A stretch of 64,000 nt of DNA from Trissonchulus latispiculum (lineage: Eukaryota > Nematoda > Enoplea > Enoplida > Ironidae): NCBI GenBank assembly GCA_030248195.1, contig JASAND010006991.1, positions 81,303 to 145,302 on the forward strand. Direction: 5' to 3'. The position numbers and the translations under genes are program-made. The notes under the pieces were generated by a model, which did not search any database, was not told the DNA's origin, and was given only the letters and a program-made list of their open reading frames with translations. Shown one piece after another: positions 12,571-23,800 of the stretch. Position 1 is the first letter of the stretch, and each line of letters starts with the position of its first letter.

Positions 12571-14282
12571 CTAATCCTGTAATAGGCTGTGTAGCAATTA
12601 CTCGACATTTCTACGTTAGTGGAAACTCCAGCTTTGTTCCTTCTGCGTAAGTGGAAAATTGAGTTCCGACATTGACATTAGACTGAGAACAAACGCTCTG
12701 TGTTAGTGGATTTTGTGTTAGTGGAATACACCGTTTAATTGCATATTCGATACCTCGAGCGTTTTGATGCTTTGAATGTATAAAACTATAGTCCAACCAA
12801 TCTTGAACTGGACCAAAAGCGTCAATTTAACGTAGAGTTTATTATTCAGGTTACGTCCGGCAACGTATATATTTTCTGAAAGATCAAAAATCAAGATTTC
12901 AAAAATTGAAAAAATTTTTGAGTTTTAGAATTTCAGATTTTATAATGTTTTAAAGCTGCAGGAAAGGAAATAAAAAAAATTAGTCAAGAATGGGATCAAA
13001 TTTGAGCTCTCAGGACAACGCTAGCATGTATCAATTAAGCAGATTTAAGACTGCACGTAGTTCCAGCGGTCCTATATTCCGGAATAGAAAAGTTGCTCCG
13101 ATCTACCGTTGACAACCACGCTGAGTAAATATTATATTTGGGTTATCACTCAAAAATGCGGTCTGCGAAAGTTATCCTTCTTTAGACTCGACAAATGGGC
13201 AAATCGGGCACTTTTCGAGCTTTTAATCCAGGCTAGCGAAATGAGCCCAAGTTTGTAACAATCGAAGCAACTTTATTTATCTGTATATGGGTTCGCAAGA
13301 ACCATGTGCCTTCCCAAATCAGCTTAATTGTTTTGTATTTTCCTGAACGAGGCCTTTAATTTCATACCAAATTCGACTAGCTTTTGTTCATTATTTTTTC
13401 CAACATTTTTTCCAATTTATGAAATATTAATTTTCCTCAAAATTTTCATATTTCTAATTTCTGAGCTTTCAGAAAATGTCTACATTTTTCTGCTTATCTT
13501 GAATGATGAACTCTCCTTCAAAGTTCACTTTTTTGTCCAATTTATGTTTACTAGGCTTTAATTACGTACCTCATGCTTGGTTCAGGAAATAACAATGACA
13601 CAGTTTAGATAGTACACAACCTGTGTATGCTGTGTCAAAGCATACACCCTTTAATAGGCTGCCATGATAGCCCACTTCCAAGTCTGACAATCACTGACTA
13701 AACTTTATCGTTCGTTTTACAGTGCTGATTGATCATAGAAAATCACCAGAAGGCAGATAACTGAATATATCTTTGCCAAAATTTGGAGTGACCTTAATGA
13801 ATATAAAAATTAATACAGTTTAAACATTTGCTGGAATAAAATTTATGGTCTTAAGATATTTGCGTGTGACCCGATGGGCGATGACTAATTATGTAATGTT
13901 TAACTTATTTAAAATGACACTGACACAGGAAACGTAAAGTAAAATATCAAAGATTTAAATACCGCAGCTACCTATCAATTAGCAGGTGAACAGGTAACTA
14001 AAGTCTGAGTTGCAACACAGTTCAAGCTTGCGTGGCCTCTTACAGTGCTCAGCAACTACCCTAACTAACGACAGCAGAAAGCTACAAGTTGGAGGAAATC
14101 TGGTTAGCATACTGGTAGTGCTTCCCCGATTTTGGGGAGCTAGCGGTGCAGATTGCTTTCATATATGCCATTCTAGCTCCGTTTTTGGTTTATTGTTATT
14201 ATTATGACTATTATGTCACATATTTTTCATAAATTAACATCAAGTTCCTGTTTATTAACATTCATTCCCTGTTTATGTGTAG

Positions 14283-17200
14283 TGTTACGGGTCAGATTAA
14301 ACGAGTAACTGAAGTTTGTATTAATTTAGGCTCCAAAAGCTTGCACTGGTAAGCACTGGTTTAAGACGGAAAGTTGCAAAGGCTGAGAGAGTACCGGGTT
14401 CGGTGGCACCCTTTTCTCAGCGACCCTAGATTTAAAACACTAAGCACTAAACAGCGATAGCGAACAGGCGAGACGACTTGGTCGACTCTTAGATCCTTTG
14501 GACTAAGTAGCCTGGTTTTGGTCTACCCAATCAGGGATTTATCTGCGTTAGGTCGTGAGTTCGATTCCCCTAGGCTCCGTTTCCGTTCAAGGCCAATACA
14601 CGTCTAGTGAGCAACTGTCGTGTTCCACAGATTCCCACAGATCAGTACCTTCTGGAATCAGACAGAAGATTAGCACCTCTTGCTCAGTACAACTATCACA
14701 CTTCCAGGGAAATATTTAGGCACAAAGTGCTCAGTGCCCGGAATTGCCTCGTAAGCTCCCTGAACAATTTGGCCTACGTTCCAAGGGCGTAGACAGCCAC
14801 AAACTACAATAGGATGAACTAAACTAAGAGTCTCTTCGCTCAAATAATGGAATGCCTCTAGCTCGAAACTAACAGTCAACTCTGCACCACAATTCTCGCA
14901 CTCTAATTCACAGTTAGACAAAACCGGCAAAAACTCTGCCAGCGTGATATAAGCCTAGTCCTAACTAACGTCCTAAGTAATACTGAACTGATCCCTAACT
15001 AAATCCTAAGATCCTAGCAGAATGGACCACAGAACCTATAAATTTTAGGATTTAATTTACAACAGTTATGTGCAGACGAAAAGAGATCAAGAGTTACAGA
15101 CAGTAGGTAACACAAGTAAATAGGTACAGCTTAACAATTATGACTGACTGTGCAAAACAACACAAATTACCAGGACAATTAGAACAAGGTGCAAAATACA
15201 GGCCAATACAAAAGCAGATACAATCACTTAATCAAACCACAAACACAAAGTCAATACACAATCAGTTATTTAGTCCTAAGGCTCGTACCTAGTTATTTAA
15301 ACCTAACCTTTGAAGAATTAGACCTAGATAATGACCTAAACCTAACCTGCAGTCTGATGCACAAATTATTCCCTTAATGAACTTTAATGTAAGAAACCTA
15401 CTGACTTCTAGCTAGAACTAGAAACCTATAAAAATTTCGAATGAATTAATTATAGATCACGAGTCTGGTACAGTTTCCAACAAGATGATCACTATATTCA
15501 CTCTCTAACTATACGGATATCGAGGGGGTCAGCCTATATGCTTTGAGTGTCCGATATGCTTTTATTTTAAATAAACAGTGAATATTGCTCGGATTTCCAC
15601 CCTTCCCTGGGCTCTAGATATTAGTTCTGACTGCCCACTCGGCAGACAACCAGACGCTAATATCCCACTTTCTGCCTAAGGAAGCGGCCAACGGATAACT
15701 TTTTTGAGGGCTTTTAGATTTCCCCAAAGTTTCAGAATTTAGCTTTCAATAGAGACTTTAAAGAGACAAAGACAAAGAGAACGAGACAGACAAGTTAAAA
15801 GTGTACATCGTTAATTTCAATAAAGTTCAAAATAGAAGTTTAGCTTGTTTCTTCTTTCTCGGGGTCACCCACTCAATCCCACAACTGAAAGTTTGGTAGC
15901 CTTTCAGCAGGCTCTCAGGAACCGTTAGGCGGTCAAACGTTCGCTAAGGACCGCTGCAGAGATGTTCAGGTCGAGGGAGCAAGCCTCAACCAGGGGGGAT
16001 AGCAGTGCACGGCAACGAGCAAGATGAGCAAGCTGACCTTCTGGATATCCTGAAGTGACAGGCGTCCGTTAGCAGAGAGCGTCCAGGGGGAACGTCGGGG
16101 CTTCTCACACTGGCAATGAGCAGGATCAGGATCCACGGAAGGAGGATCCAAGAGACACCGAAAGAAGGGAGGACGAAGGGATCCAAATCGGGGTCGAAGA
16201 GCAGCACGTGGACCTGGGCAGGCAAGGATCGCAAACAGGCTAGCAGCAGGATCACAGGCAGACTGGCAGGCTACGGCGAATCTGATCCAGGAAGGCGGGG
16301 CAGGGATTGAGCGCAACCTGAATCAAATGGGTTAAAACCGTTAGGATCTTTCAGAGAAAGATCCTAACAAGATATTTCCTGGATCCAGGAAATTGTCCTC
16401 AAGAAGCTGAGTTAAAAGTTTGAGAAGTTTTAAGAGTTTCGTAAAGTTTGAGTATGCGTTCAGTGGTTAAAAATTGTGTGATTTTGGAATTAGTATAAAG
16501 TTGAGGATTTTTAGGAGAGTTCCCAAAAATCCAAGCTTCTCAGTGGATTTCCTTTCGGAAATCCACGCGACCCAGGTAATATCAAAAGGATATTACGACA
16601 AATCAGAATCATTTATGAACAATCAATAATAATGTTAAATTAACGGGGATTCTCAAGGGTTTATTTAAAGTTGAGGACCTCTGGGTCCTTTAAATAATCG
16701 TAGAAGTGATTCCCAGAAAAAGTGGGAAATCACTAAAAGCTAAACAGAGAAAAATTAGTAAAAAAGGGAAAGAGAGACTAAAGGGGGTAATTGAAATCCT
16801 AAGCCCCCCTTAAAGGTAAAACCCCAAAAAGTTGATGAAGGGCTAGTGTCAAAACGAAAACCCTTTCCGGAGTGGTTGGAAATTTGGGCGTAGTAACGCC
16901 CTATAATAGAAAACAGGGGGGAGTAAAGGGAAGGCCAAATAGCGGCCGTACAGTTCGGAAGACGAGGTAAGACTGAAGTTGAAAGTGAGTCTTCCTGTCA
17001 ATCATCACAATTTCGGCAATCATTGTCTTGGCAAAAAGGGCGCGCACTAAACGATTCTGATTGGGTCAAATTCGTTGTAATCATAACGTGATTTTTGGCG
17101 GGCTCTGAACTGTTTACACAAGAGGGGAAGCAATCAAACTAATCCCTTTCCCCTATTGTAAAATTAATAGAAAGATAAAATTAGGAATAACATTTGAGGC

Positions 17201-18436
17201 AAACGCACTCAGGCGAGAAATTGATAATACGTCAATTTCTCGCTAAAATGGAAAAACAAGACTCAACACTAAAACCCGGACCAGAGGGTCCCCTTAATTA
17301 AATTAAAGACTGCTGATTAGGTAGGTGCGTAAGTAGCTAACTTAATACATTATTAGGTACGAGCCTTTAAAACAATTACAAATAACAATACAATACAACA
17401 CAACAAGTTCTAGCTAAAACATGAATTAAAACTCAAAAGTTTCTGCAAAACTTAAAATAGTTTCCCCTCTTTTCTTTGCCTTTGAGTCTCAGCCGAGCTG
17501 GACTCAAAGAGTGCAACAGTTCTACCGTAACTGTCATCTACAAAAGAGATCCTTCCTAGGGACCAATTTGTAACTGAAATTCGGCAATAAAAGACACATT
17601 AAAGATCCCCATTATGGGAACTTATACAAACTCGGAGACAACTTTAAAAAAAAGTAAAAGAATAACTATTAAAGCATTTGCTTGAAACCAGTGAAAGGGC
17701 AAGCAGAGCTTCCCTTTTGCTTAAAACATTAATTGCATTAATTAAAGTAATTTATATCCCAATTAATTAACTTCCGTTAATTAATTAGCCAGATTGTAAG
17801 CGAGATTAATTAAACGTAAACTTTATTTAAACTCAAACCTAACAAAACTATCAATAACTGCTGAATTTTAAGGAATGAGCCAAGCTCTCCGAGTTATGCT
17901 AGAGACTCAAACGTACAACAAAATCGAACCACAGAAGCATTAATTATTTTAGCTAGACTTGAAGAGAAGGACCTGCTGCACATATTTATAAAAGTACGAA
18001 CTTGATTACTAATGTTAATTAGTACGAAACTTTAATTAGAAATACTGTGACCAACCAATTCTGGAGGTCAAGTCAAGCTTCCATCTGTGACCGACAAATC
18101 GACTTGTAGAATGAAAACGAACCGCAGAAGAGGTAAATATTTTTAGATATTTGGAAAGAGCAAAGCTTGCTCCTTCTAATGATATAAAATTCATACTAAT
18201 GAATGATGTTAATTAGCGAGTCATTAACCAAAACCTGCCAATGGTAACGAAACTTGGACTTTCGTTCGAAATCATTGTCTGTGGTAGAAAGATGGCTTAC
18301 AGAATTAAAACGAACCACAGAACGTGTTGTAAATTTTAGCTAGATCGCAAGAGCAAGTCCTAATCTATTCAAATAGTCAAAAAGTCCGCGTGGGGAGCGG
18401 CACCCAACGGGCCATCTACCTAGCTGTCCCGTAACA
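14283..18436. mobile_element. hairpin-rich non-coding element with TGTTACGGG...CCCGTAACA ends
   Basis: A 4.15-kb non-coding block bounded by the inverted ends TGTTACGGG (14283) and CCCGTAACA (18428-18436), a form common at LTRs of Ty3/gypsy-type elements. No obvious target duplication (GTAG versus GCAT) and no pair of direct repeats were found, so the class is uncertain. Inside are many short perfect hairpins: 16340-16368 (13-bp arms, 3-nt loop), 16374-16393 (20-bp palindrome), 16543-16566 (10-bp arms), 17213-17243 (12-bp arms), and others near 16671, 16708, 16970, 17466 and 17512. CTGAATCAAATGGGTTAAAA (from 16318) recurs from 25263. Confidence 0.45.
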
Positions 18437-18857
18437 GCATAATTAATGAAAATAAGTGCTAGCTCAAAGCAACCCAACTCCAGTCAAACTTCATCCATAA
18501 TAATTTTCAATCAAATTCATGTCTTAACTATGGCACATGTATTACAAAAAAATGAAGAATACTGTCAAATCGTTCATTCCAACACAGTATCCATTCCAAC
18601 TCCATTTTCCAGCAGAATCCAGATTCGAAACTCCATACTAAGCAAAGCTGTTCATCACAAAATTAACCCTTTTAGTCTATTTTGAAGCCGCTTATTACTC
18701 GGATATATTGCTTAAAGACGTCGTTTTGAGATCATCAGATCGTCCTAAATTGCGTTCATTGGTTGGCACGCCGGCCGGTTTGAATGGAAACATGAACATG
18801 AAAACATGAACATTTACTGAGCAAATTCATATGACAAAAACCCTTTTTTATTACATA

Positions 18858-19875
18858 TGTTATGCCGAATATGTGAAATTGCCGATTATTCATTTTAACC
18901 AAGAGTACATAATACAAAGAGTATGCCACTAGGCATACTCTATGTTATCAGAGCAAAAACTATGCTCTGCACGCTAACGTCTGACCCCCCCCCCCCGCAA
19001 ATTAGACCCATCACTTCAAAGAATTTCGTGCGCTATGTTTGTGTTCTAAAGCTCCAAGCAGGCACAAAATTCGCGCACGCACTGCTTGTGCTTTCGAGCT
19101 TAAGCACATAAACATAGAGCGAGTGAGCGTACCCCCGTTTCGACCAGGTACTGATTTTCGGGGGTCACTAGGGTCTGATTTGCGGGGGGGTGGGCCGTTA
19201 GCGTGCAGAGCATAGTTTTTGTTCTGATAACATAGAGCTTGCCTAGTGGCATACTCTTATTATTATGTACTCTTGTTTTAACTAAATAACACTATATTTA
19301 GATTTTTCAAAAAATGATCCAAGTATTCAATTTTTTATTAAATAGAACGGAACAAAAACTTTAATGATTTGAAATTTGAAGTTTGAGGCAATGGAGCAAT
19401 ACTTGGCTTATTTTTGAAATTAAAAGTAGCATTCATCCAAAATTAATTATACCGTAGCCGGCTAGAGGCAGAAGCCAGAGGAAATCAATCATGGTGGCGG
19501 AGTAGAAAACTTCTGCTTAAATCAACATTACGCAATCTGCAATGCAAAAATTTCATGAGTGTAGCAGTGTACAGCTCCATTGCTTCAAACTTCAAATCAT
19601 TAAAGTTTTCGTTCTGTTCTATTTAATAAAAATTCGAAAACTTGGATTATTTTTGAAAACTCTAAATAGGGTTATTTAATTAAAATTTGTACGTTTTTAT
19701 CTAGGTAGCTGTACATTATGTACACTTTGTATGGCTGCACGAATCTACACTGTTACACGATTTCCTTCAATTTTCGTAGCTGTCTTTTGAGAACAACTTT
19801 GAGATCTTCAAAATATAGGATTTTAAATATTCGGCAAGAAGCAGTTATGAATAATCGGCAATTTTACATATTTGG
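18858..19875. mobile_element. foldback element FB2, interrupted by a MITE
   Basis: Relative of the element at 6,770-7,510. It has the same TATGTTATGCCGAATA left end and GCCGATTATTCATTTTAAC block. The right end at 19,829-19,875 is the inverse (TTCGGCAAGAAG...GAATAATCGGCAATTTTACA). The right arm (19,484-19,700) is well kept and the left arm is shortened. It was split by the MITE at 18900-19275; the matching uninterrupted sequence exists at about 6,805-6,820. Confidence 0.75.
18900..19275. mobile_element. palindromic MITE, family A, copy 1 (376 bp)
   Basis: Ends CAAGAGTACATAAT and ATTATGTACTCTTG. A perfect 7-bp target duplication TTTTAAC lies on both sides (18893-18899; 19276-19282). The arms pair over about 75 bp each (AGAGTATGCCACTAGGCA..., GCTCTGCACGCTAACG). 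The centre holds C and G runs and a second internal inverted pair around GCTTGTG and CGAGCGAG. Non-coding. Confidence 0.9.
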
Positions 19876-20860
19876 TATAACACAGTATACATAGGAAAAG
19901 TAGACCCCTGGAGGGCTCCTCTTCACTACATTGCGTAACAATGCTCCGACCAGAATTCGGATATTCCGACAATTCAGAATTTTTCGGATAGTTGACAGAA
20001 CATACCCCCTTCCCGATTCGTAGGAGGGAGGTATCAACAACCAATTAAATTACAGAGACACCCTCCCTGCTGGGATTGTGCTAAGGGTTACTGTAGCTAC
20101 ATCCGCAGTTACTACATATTTACTACTTATTAGGAATACAGTCCCCTTGGGGGGATGTCCCAAAAGGGTCCCATATCCCAGTTTTACGAGATGTCGCCAA
20201 TAGTCAATCAGAGGCAGCTAAACTTGGCCTGCTTGGCGACTTCCCCCAACGGGGACCATTTTTGTTGGCCACCCCAAACGAGAGAGATATGCGTTGTCTA
20301 ACCAAGCGACCACCCTCAACGATGTTACATTCCTGTATTGTGGTCGGAGCATCGTTACTGAAGAGACAAATTCCAGTGGCTTATTTTTCTTCTTATATAT
20401 AGTGCAATCATGCTCTCTTGATTGAAGTCTTGAAACCTCCTTCGAAGCAAGTCATCTTTTTGTTTCTAGTCAGTTTCTTTACGACCTCAATGTGATTTCT
20501 GAATTTCGTAAGTTTGCACAGTCGCAATTAAGACTTGCCTAGCGATGCTGAGGCTGGCATCGGACTGTTATTTGTGCTTGCCTAAAAATTCTGAGCTATT
20601 TTGCTAATATCATAGCAGCATTGTGCTTTCCGACAAATCTACTTTCTACTTAGAAGGTAGATAATCTTTCTAACTAGGAGCAGATCAATAACTTTGACAT
20701 ATAGATGTCTATAAAGAAGTAGATATAGTCCCATCCAACTATGAGACACGGTTTTGAAGCTACTATGTTTAATATACATACTCTAATTACACTGCATACA
20801 TTACATTTACAATACATTGTACTACATTATACATGTAAAGGTCAAAAACTTATAACGTTC
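19876..20860. other. unassigned
   Basis: No gene or named repeat recognised. It contains short C/G-run inverted pairs (for example CCCCTTGGGGGG at about 20150 and CCCCCAACGGGG at about 20243). Confidence 0.35.
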
Positions 20861-20863
20861 AGT

Positions 20864-21441
20864 TTATTCTTCGTCTTCACTTGAAAGAGAAATAGGAGGT
20901 AGAACTCGTTTGATAATATCCGGTGATTCTTTGAATGCTTTAATCGTATGAAGCTTCCACATTTGATGAATGGCCTCTCTTGCACGTTTCTCACCCAACT
21001 TTGCCACTCTTTGTTCAATGTCTTGAAATTCAAGTGATTCCTTCACGCGGTCATATGATGCTGCCAATCGAGATGTCGTTTTCAATAGTTCCATTTGTAT
21101 TTGTGGAAGTAGTTTGTTGAAACAGTGATAAAGGCCGTTATCCACTCTTTTACCACTGCTTGCATACTTTTCATCAATAATACTTATCAGCGACCAGGTC
21201 TCTGCAGATTTTCCAGAAATATTCAGAAGGATCCGTTACCGACTCATCAGTAGAGTCACGGCTAGACTCCGACGGATTCGATTCGCTGGTCTTTGTAGAA
21301 GCATTGGTTTCTATATCGGAATCATCAGAGTGCACATCGGATTCTTCTAAGTGCTCCCATGTGTAAGTGGCGATGCAACGACTTTCGAAGCAAGTATTGC
21401 TTACCACACACTCTACAAAAATGCATTTTTCCTTGGTTCAT
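20864..21441 (-). pseudogene. small gene or pseudogene with Cys pair, acidic Ser/Asp/Glu region and helical C-terminal domain
   Basis: From the ATG at 21441 the frame reads MNQGKMHFCRVCGKQY, resembling the start of a C2H2 zinc finger, and stops at 21325. A G|GTAAGC donor followed by a ...CACTTAG acceptor would remove 58 nt and join it in frame to an acidic Ser/Asp/Glu/Thr-rich stretch (ESDVHSDDSDIETNAS...). That frame ends DKYY-stop near 21174. One base further on, an overlapping frame continues (DEKYASSGKRVDNGLYHCFN...) through an amphipathic helical domain of about 85 residues to an acidic tail, LSSEDEE, ending at 20864. Either a one-base frameshift or a very short intron lies at about 21175. 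I do not recognise the family. Charge pattern and helix suggest a nuclear protein, but this is inference. Confidence 0.45.
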
Positions 21442-21569
21442 AATAATCTCTTAATTTAATTTTGCAGCATAACCTGTACAAGTTCCATAAACCTCGAACA
21501 TGTCTATGTGATATAAAAGTCAGCAGACGTTCTGAAAAGTTTGCATTCGATGTACATATATTTGACATT

Positions 21570-21816
21570 TGTGTATGTAAGCGTGCTGACAGATTGCTCC
21601 TAGTTCCTAGTTTCCATTAAACACCAGTAGCATACTGGCGGCTAGTGTAAGCATGCTGAAGTAAGCATGTAAGCATGCTGACGTGTAAGTGTAAACATGC
21701 TGACGTAAGAACGTAAGCATGCTGACGTAAGTTTGTAAGTATGTAAGCATGCTGACAGATGGCTCCTGGTTCCTAGTTTTCATTAAACACCAGTAGCATA
21801 CTGCCGGCTAGTGTAA
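21570..21816. repeat. short tandem array of GTAAGCATGCTGAC units
   Basis: Two 85-bp outer units (GCTGACAGAT.GCTCCT.GTTCCTAG...CCAGTAGCATACTG.CGGCTAGTGTAA) bracket several copies of GTAAGCATGCTGACGTAAG. Not coding. Confidence 0.8.
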
Positions 21817-22123
21817 ATATGAAATGAAATGAAATATCTAATAGAGCATTCAAGCAACGGATGGGATCCAGGGTGAAAACTGAAAAACAGTTATAGCAAA
21901 ATCAGCTTGACTATCTTTATGAGTATTCTGTGTTAAGCCATAGAATTTACGTAACTGATGCTTTTTCGATTGTAGTCTAGTCTGACTTATGGTTTTCTGT
22001 TTCAGAAAGGAAGTCAATTAAGCCAATTCAACAAATAGAAGGAAGCTGAAATTGCGGAAACGCAACTGTTTAAAAACTGGAAAGTCTGGAAAGTCTGCAA
22101 ATAGAAACGGAGTTTGGATAAAG

Positions 22124-22476
22124 CAAGAGTACATAATACATAAGAGTATGACAGCAGGCATACTCTATTTATTATCAGCTTGACACATCCTCTGCACGCT
22201 AACGGCTGACCCCCCCCCGCAAATTGGTACAAAGTCTAAACGGGGGTACGCTCACTCGCTCTATGCTTGTGTGGTAAAGCTCGAAAACACAAGCACTACG
22301 TGCGCGAATTTTCTGTCTTCTTCGAGCTTTAGCACACAAGTATAGCGAGCGAATTCTTTTGAAGTGAAGGGTCCAATTTTCGGGGGGGAGGGTCAGCCGT
22401 TAGCGTGCAGAGGATGTGTCACGCTTAATACATAGAGTATGTCAGCTGCCATACTCTTATGTATTATGTACTCTTG
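22124..22476. mobile_element. palindromic MITE, family A, copy 2 (353 bp)
   Basis: CAAGAGTACATAAT and ATTATGTACTCTTG ends, with a perfect 7-bp target duplication GATAAAG (22117-22123; 22477-22483). Arms, C/G runs and the central CGCTCACTCGCTC block correspond to copy 1. The stretch TTGACACATCCTCTGCACG differs from copy 1 in both arms at once. Confidence 0.9.
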
Positions 22477-22483
22477 GATAAAG

Positions 22484-22920
22484 AATAGGTGGCTCGAATC
22501 CCCAACGAAAAATAAAATTATGTTTTGTAGAAGCGTTGTTTTGGCTTATTCGATTTTCTTAAGTATATTTCCTCTGGTCGGTGTACTTAGCATTAATTTT
22601 CATTGCATAATGCATTGCATGGTTATTAATATTCTTTTCTCTATTTCAGCTGGCATTTGCCAAGAAGAATGATAGCAACGAAATTAAAAAGCTAAACAAT
22701 TGAATTTTTGTAATAAAGGAACATTGTTTGTGATGTATTCAATAATAGTATGTTCATCTGCTCTGTTTGTCCATTTTGCTGCTTCGGTCTGAATTGTGTT
22801 ATCTGTGGTTGTTTGTGCGAAATGTTGTTATATTGTTTCTTTATGTTTTCTTCTGATCTATTTGTTCTCCTTTGTCTTTATATACAGTATGCAGTAACTG
22901 TAACAGTCAATAAACAAAGA
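22484..22920. other. unassigned, T-rich
   Basis: No supported gene. Open frames here are short and T-rich. Confidence 0.35.
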
Positions 22921-22921
22921 C

Positions 22922-23041
22922 CTGGGAGGCCTTTTTTGGTTTGCAGCTGAGCTGTCCAGGTTAGAGCTCTGCTGCACACACTGCTGCGCATTGCAGGTCA
23001 CTGCATGGCGCAGCGAACTAGTTTAGGTCCAGGCCTCCCAG
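22922..23041. mobile_element. 120-bp MITE with CTGGGAGGCC ends, copy 1
   Basis: Starts CTGGGAGGCC and ends GGCCTCCCAG, with a middle rich in CTGCTGCACA. A second copy with near-identical ends lies at 48043-48159. Confidence 0.75.
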
Positions 23042-23800
23042 CGTACTTCCTGCGAATAAATACTTATCCGTACGGTGCACGATACAGTAGAGCAAAAAAG
23101 CTATCTGTAGCCTGCACTCAGCTATATATGTGCACGCAATTAACACAGGAAAATAGAGAGTGAGTTGTATAAAGGGTTTTATTTTTTATTATCTGTATAC
23201 AACCAGACCCAAAATTTTCAATTAATAATTATGAAATATGAAGTATGAAATGTGTTGAATTTTATGAAGTATGTATTAATAGGCTAACACTAGACAGTCA
23301 AATATATTATAGAACTTGTACGGAAATATGCTTAGGCGCATGCTTTGAGTTTTTTACGAATTGTGAGCTAGCTTACATACAACATGGGCTGTATATGAAG
23401 ACAAATGTTCATCTTAACGGATATGCATTCGGTAATCAGTTTACATTTGGTTAAACGATCGTTCAGCATGCGCGATGTGATACTATAGAAATATCATTGT
23501 CCCAAGTTTTTGTGACAAAAGTAGTTAACTTCTTTATAACATTAATATATTGATGTAATGATCATGTCGCTTCAGTAATCTGTGTATCTCATTTATAACC
23601 TTTTAATTTAATAAGCAACTTCATAATTGAGGAATAAAGACCTCGCTACACAAGGTAAGGTCTATAACAAATTAAATTAAAGATTTGACTGCCCATAGTG
23701 GCATAATACGCCAGTGGTCCGTTTAACACTGCTCTAGACATGTACAGGATGTAATGAACTGAGTTGGATTAAATGAGAATTTGGTTTGATTTGATTCGGA
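23042..23800. other. unassigned AT-rich
   Basis: No gene or repeat recognised. Confidence 0.35.

Larger units (their letters stand above)
7815..14278. repeat. direct segmental duplication, copy 2
   Basis: Second copy of the 6.45-kb unit. Its left edge abuts a 30-bp scrap (7,784-7,814) that resembles an arm end of the foldback element in the spacer. Its right edge gives way at 14,279 to a different element from the one at the right edge of copy 1. A real duplication and an assembly artefact both have to be considered, but the scattered differences and distinct flanks favour a real event. Confidence 0.95.

Noticed and set aside
15966..16316. 116-codon minus-strand frame and its overlaps
   Set aside because: GC-rich repeat (GATCC-rich) open in several frames at once; no domain.
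14283..18436. Complete LTR retrotransposon
   Set aside because: No pair of long direct repeats, no gag/pol and no target duplication.
18720..18750. CTGATGATCTC (minus strand) as hammerhead core
   Set aside because: No stem II followed by GAAA.
21235..21260. CTGATGAG on the minus strand as hammerhead core
   Set aside because: No GAAA-closing stem follows; the bases code the acidic Ser-rich region.
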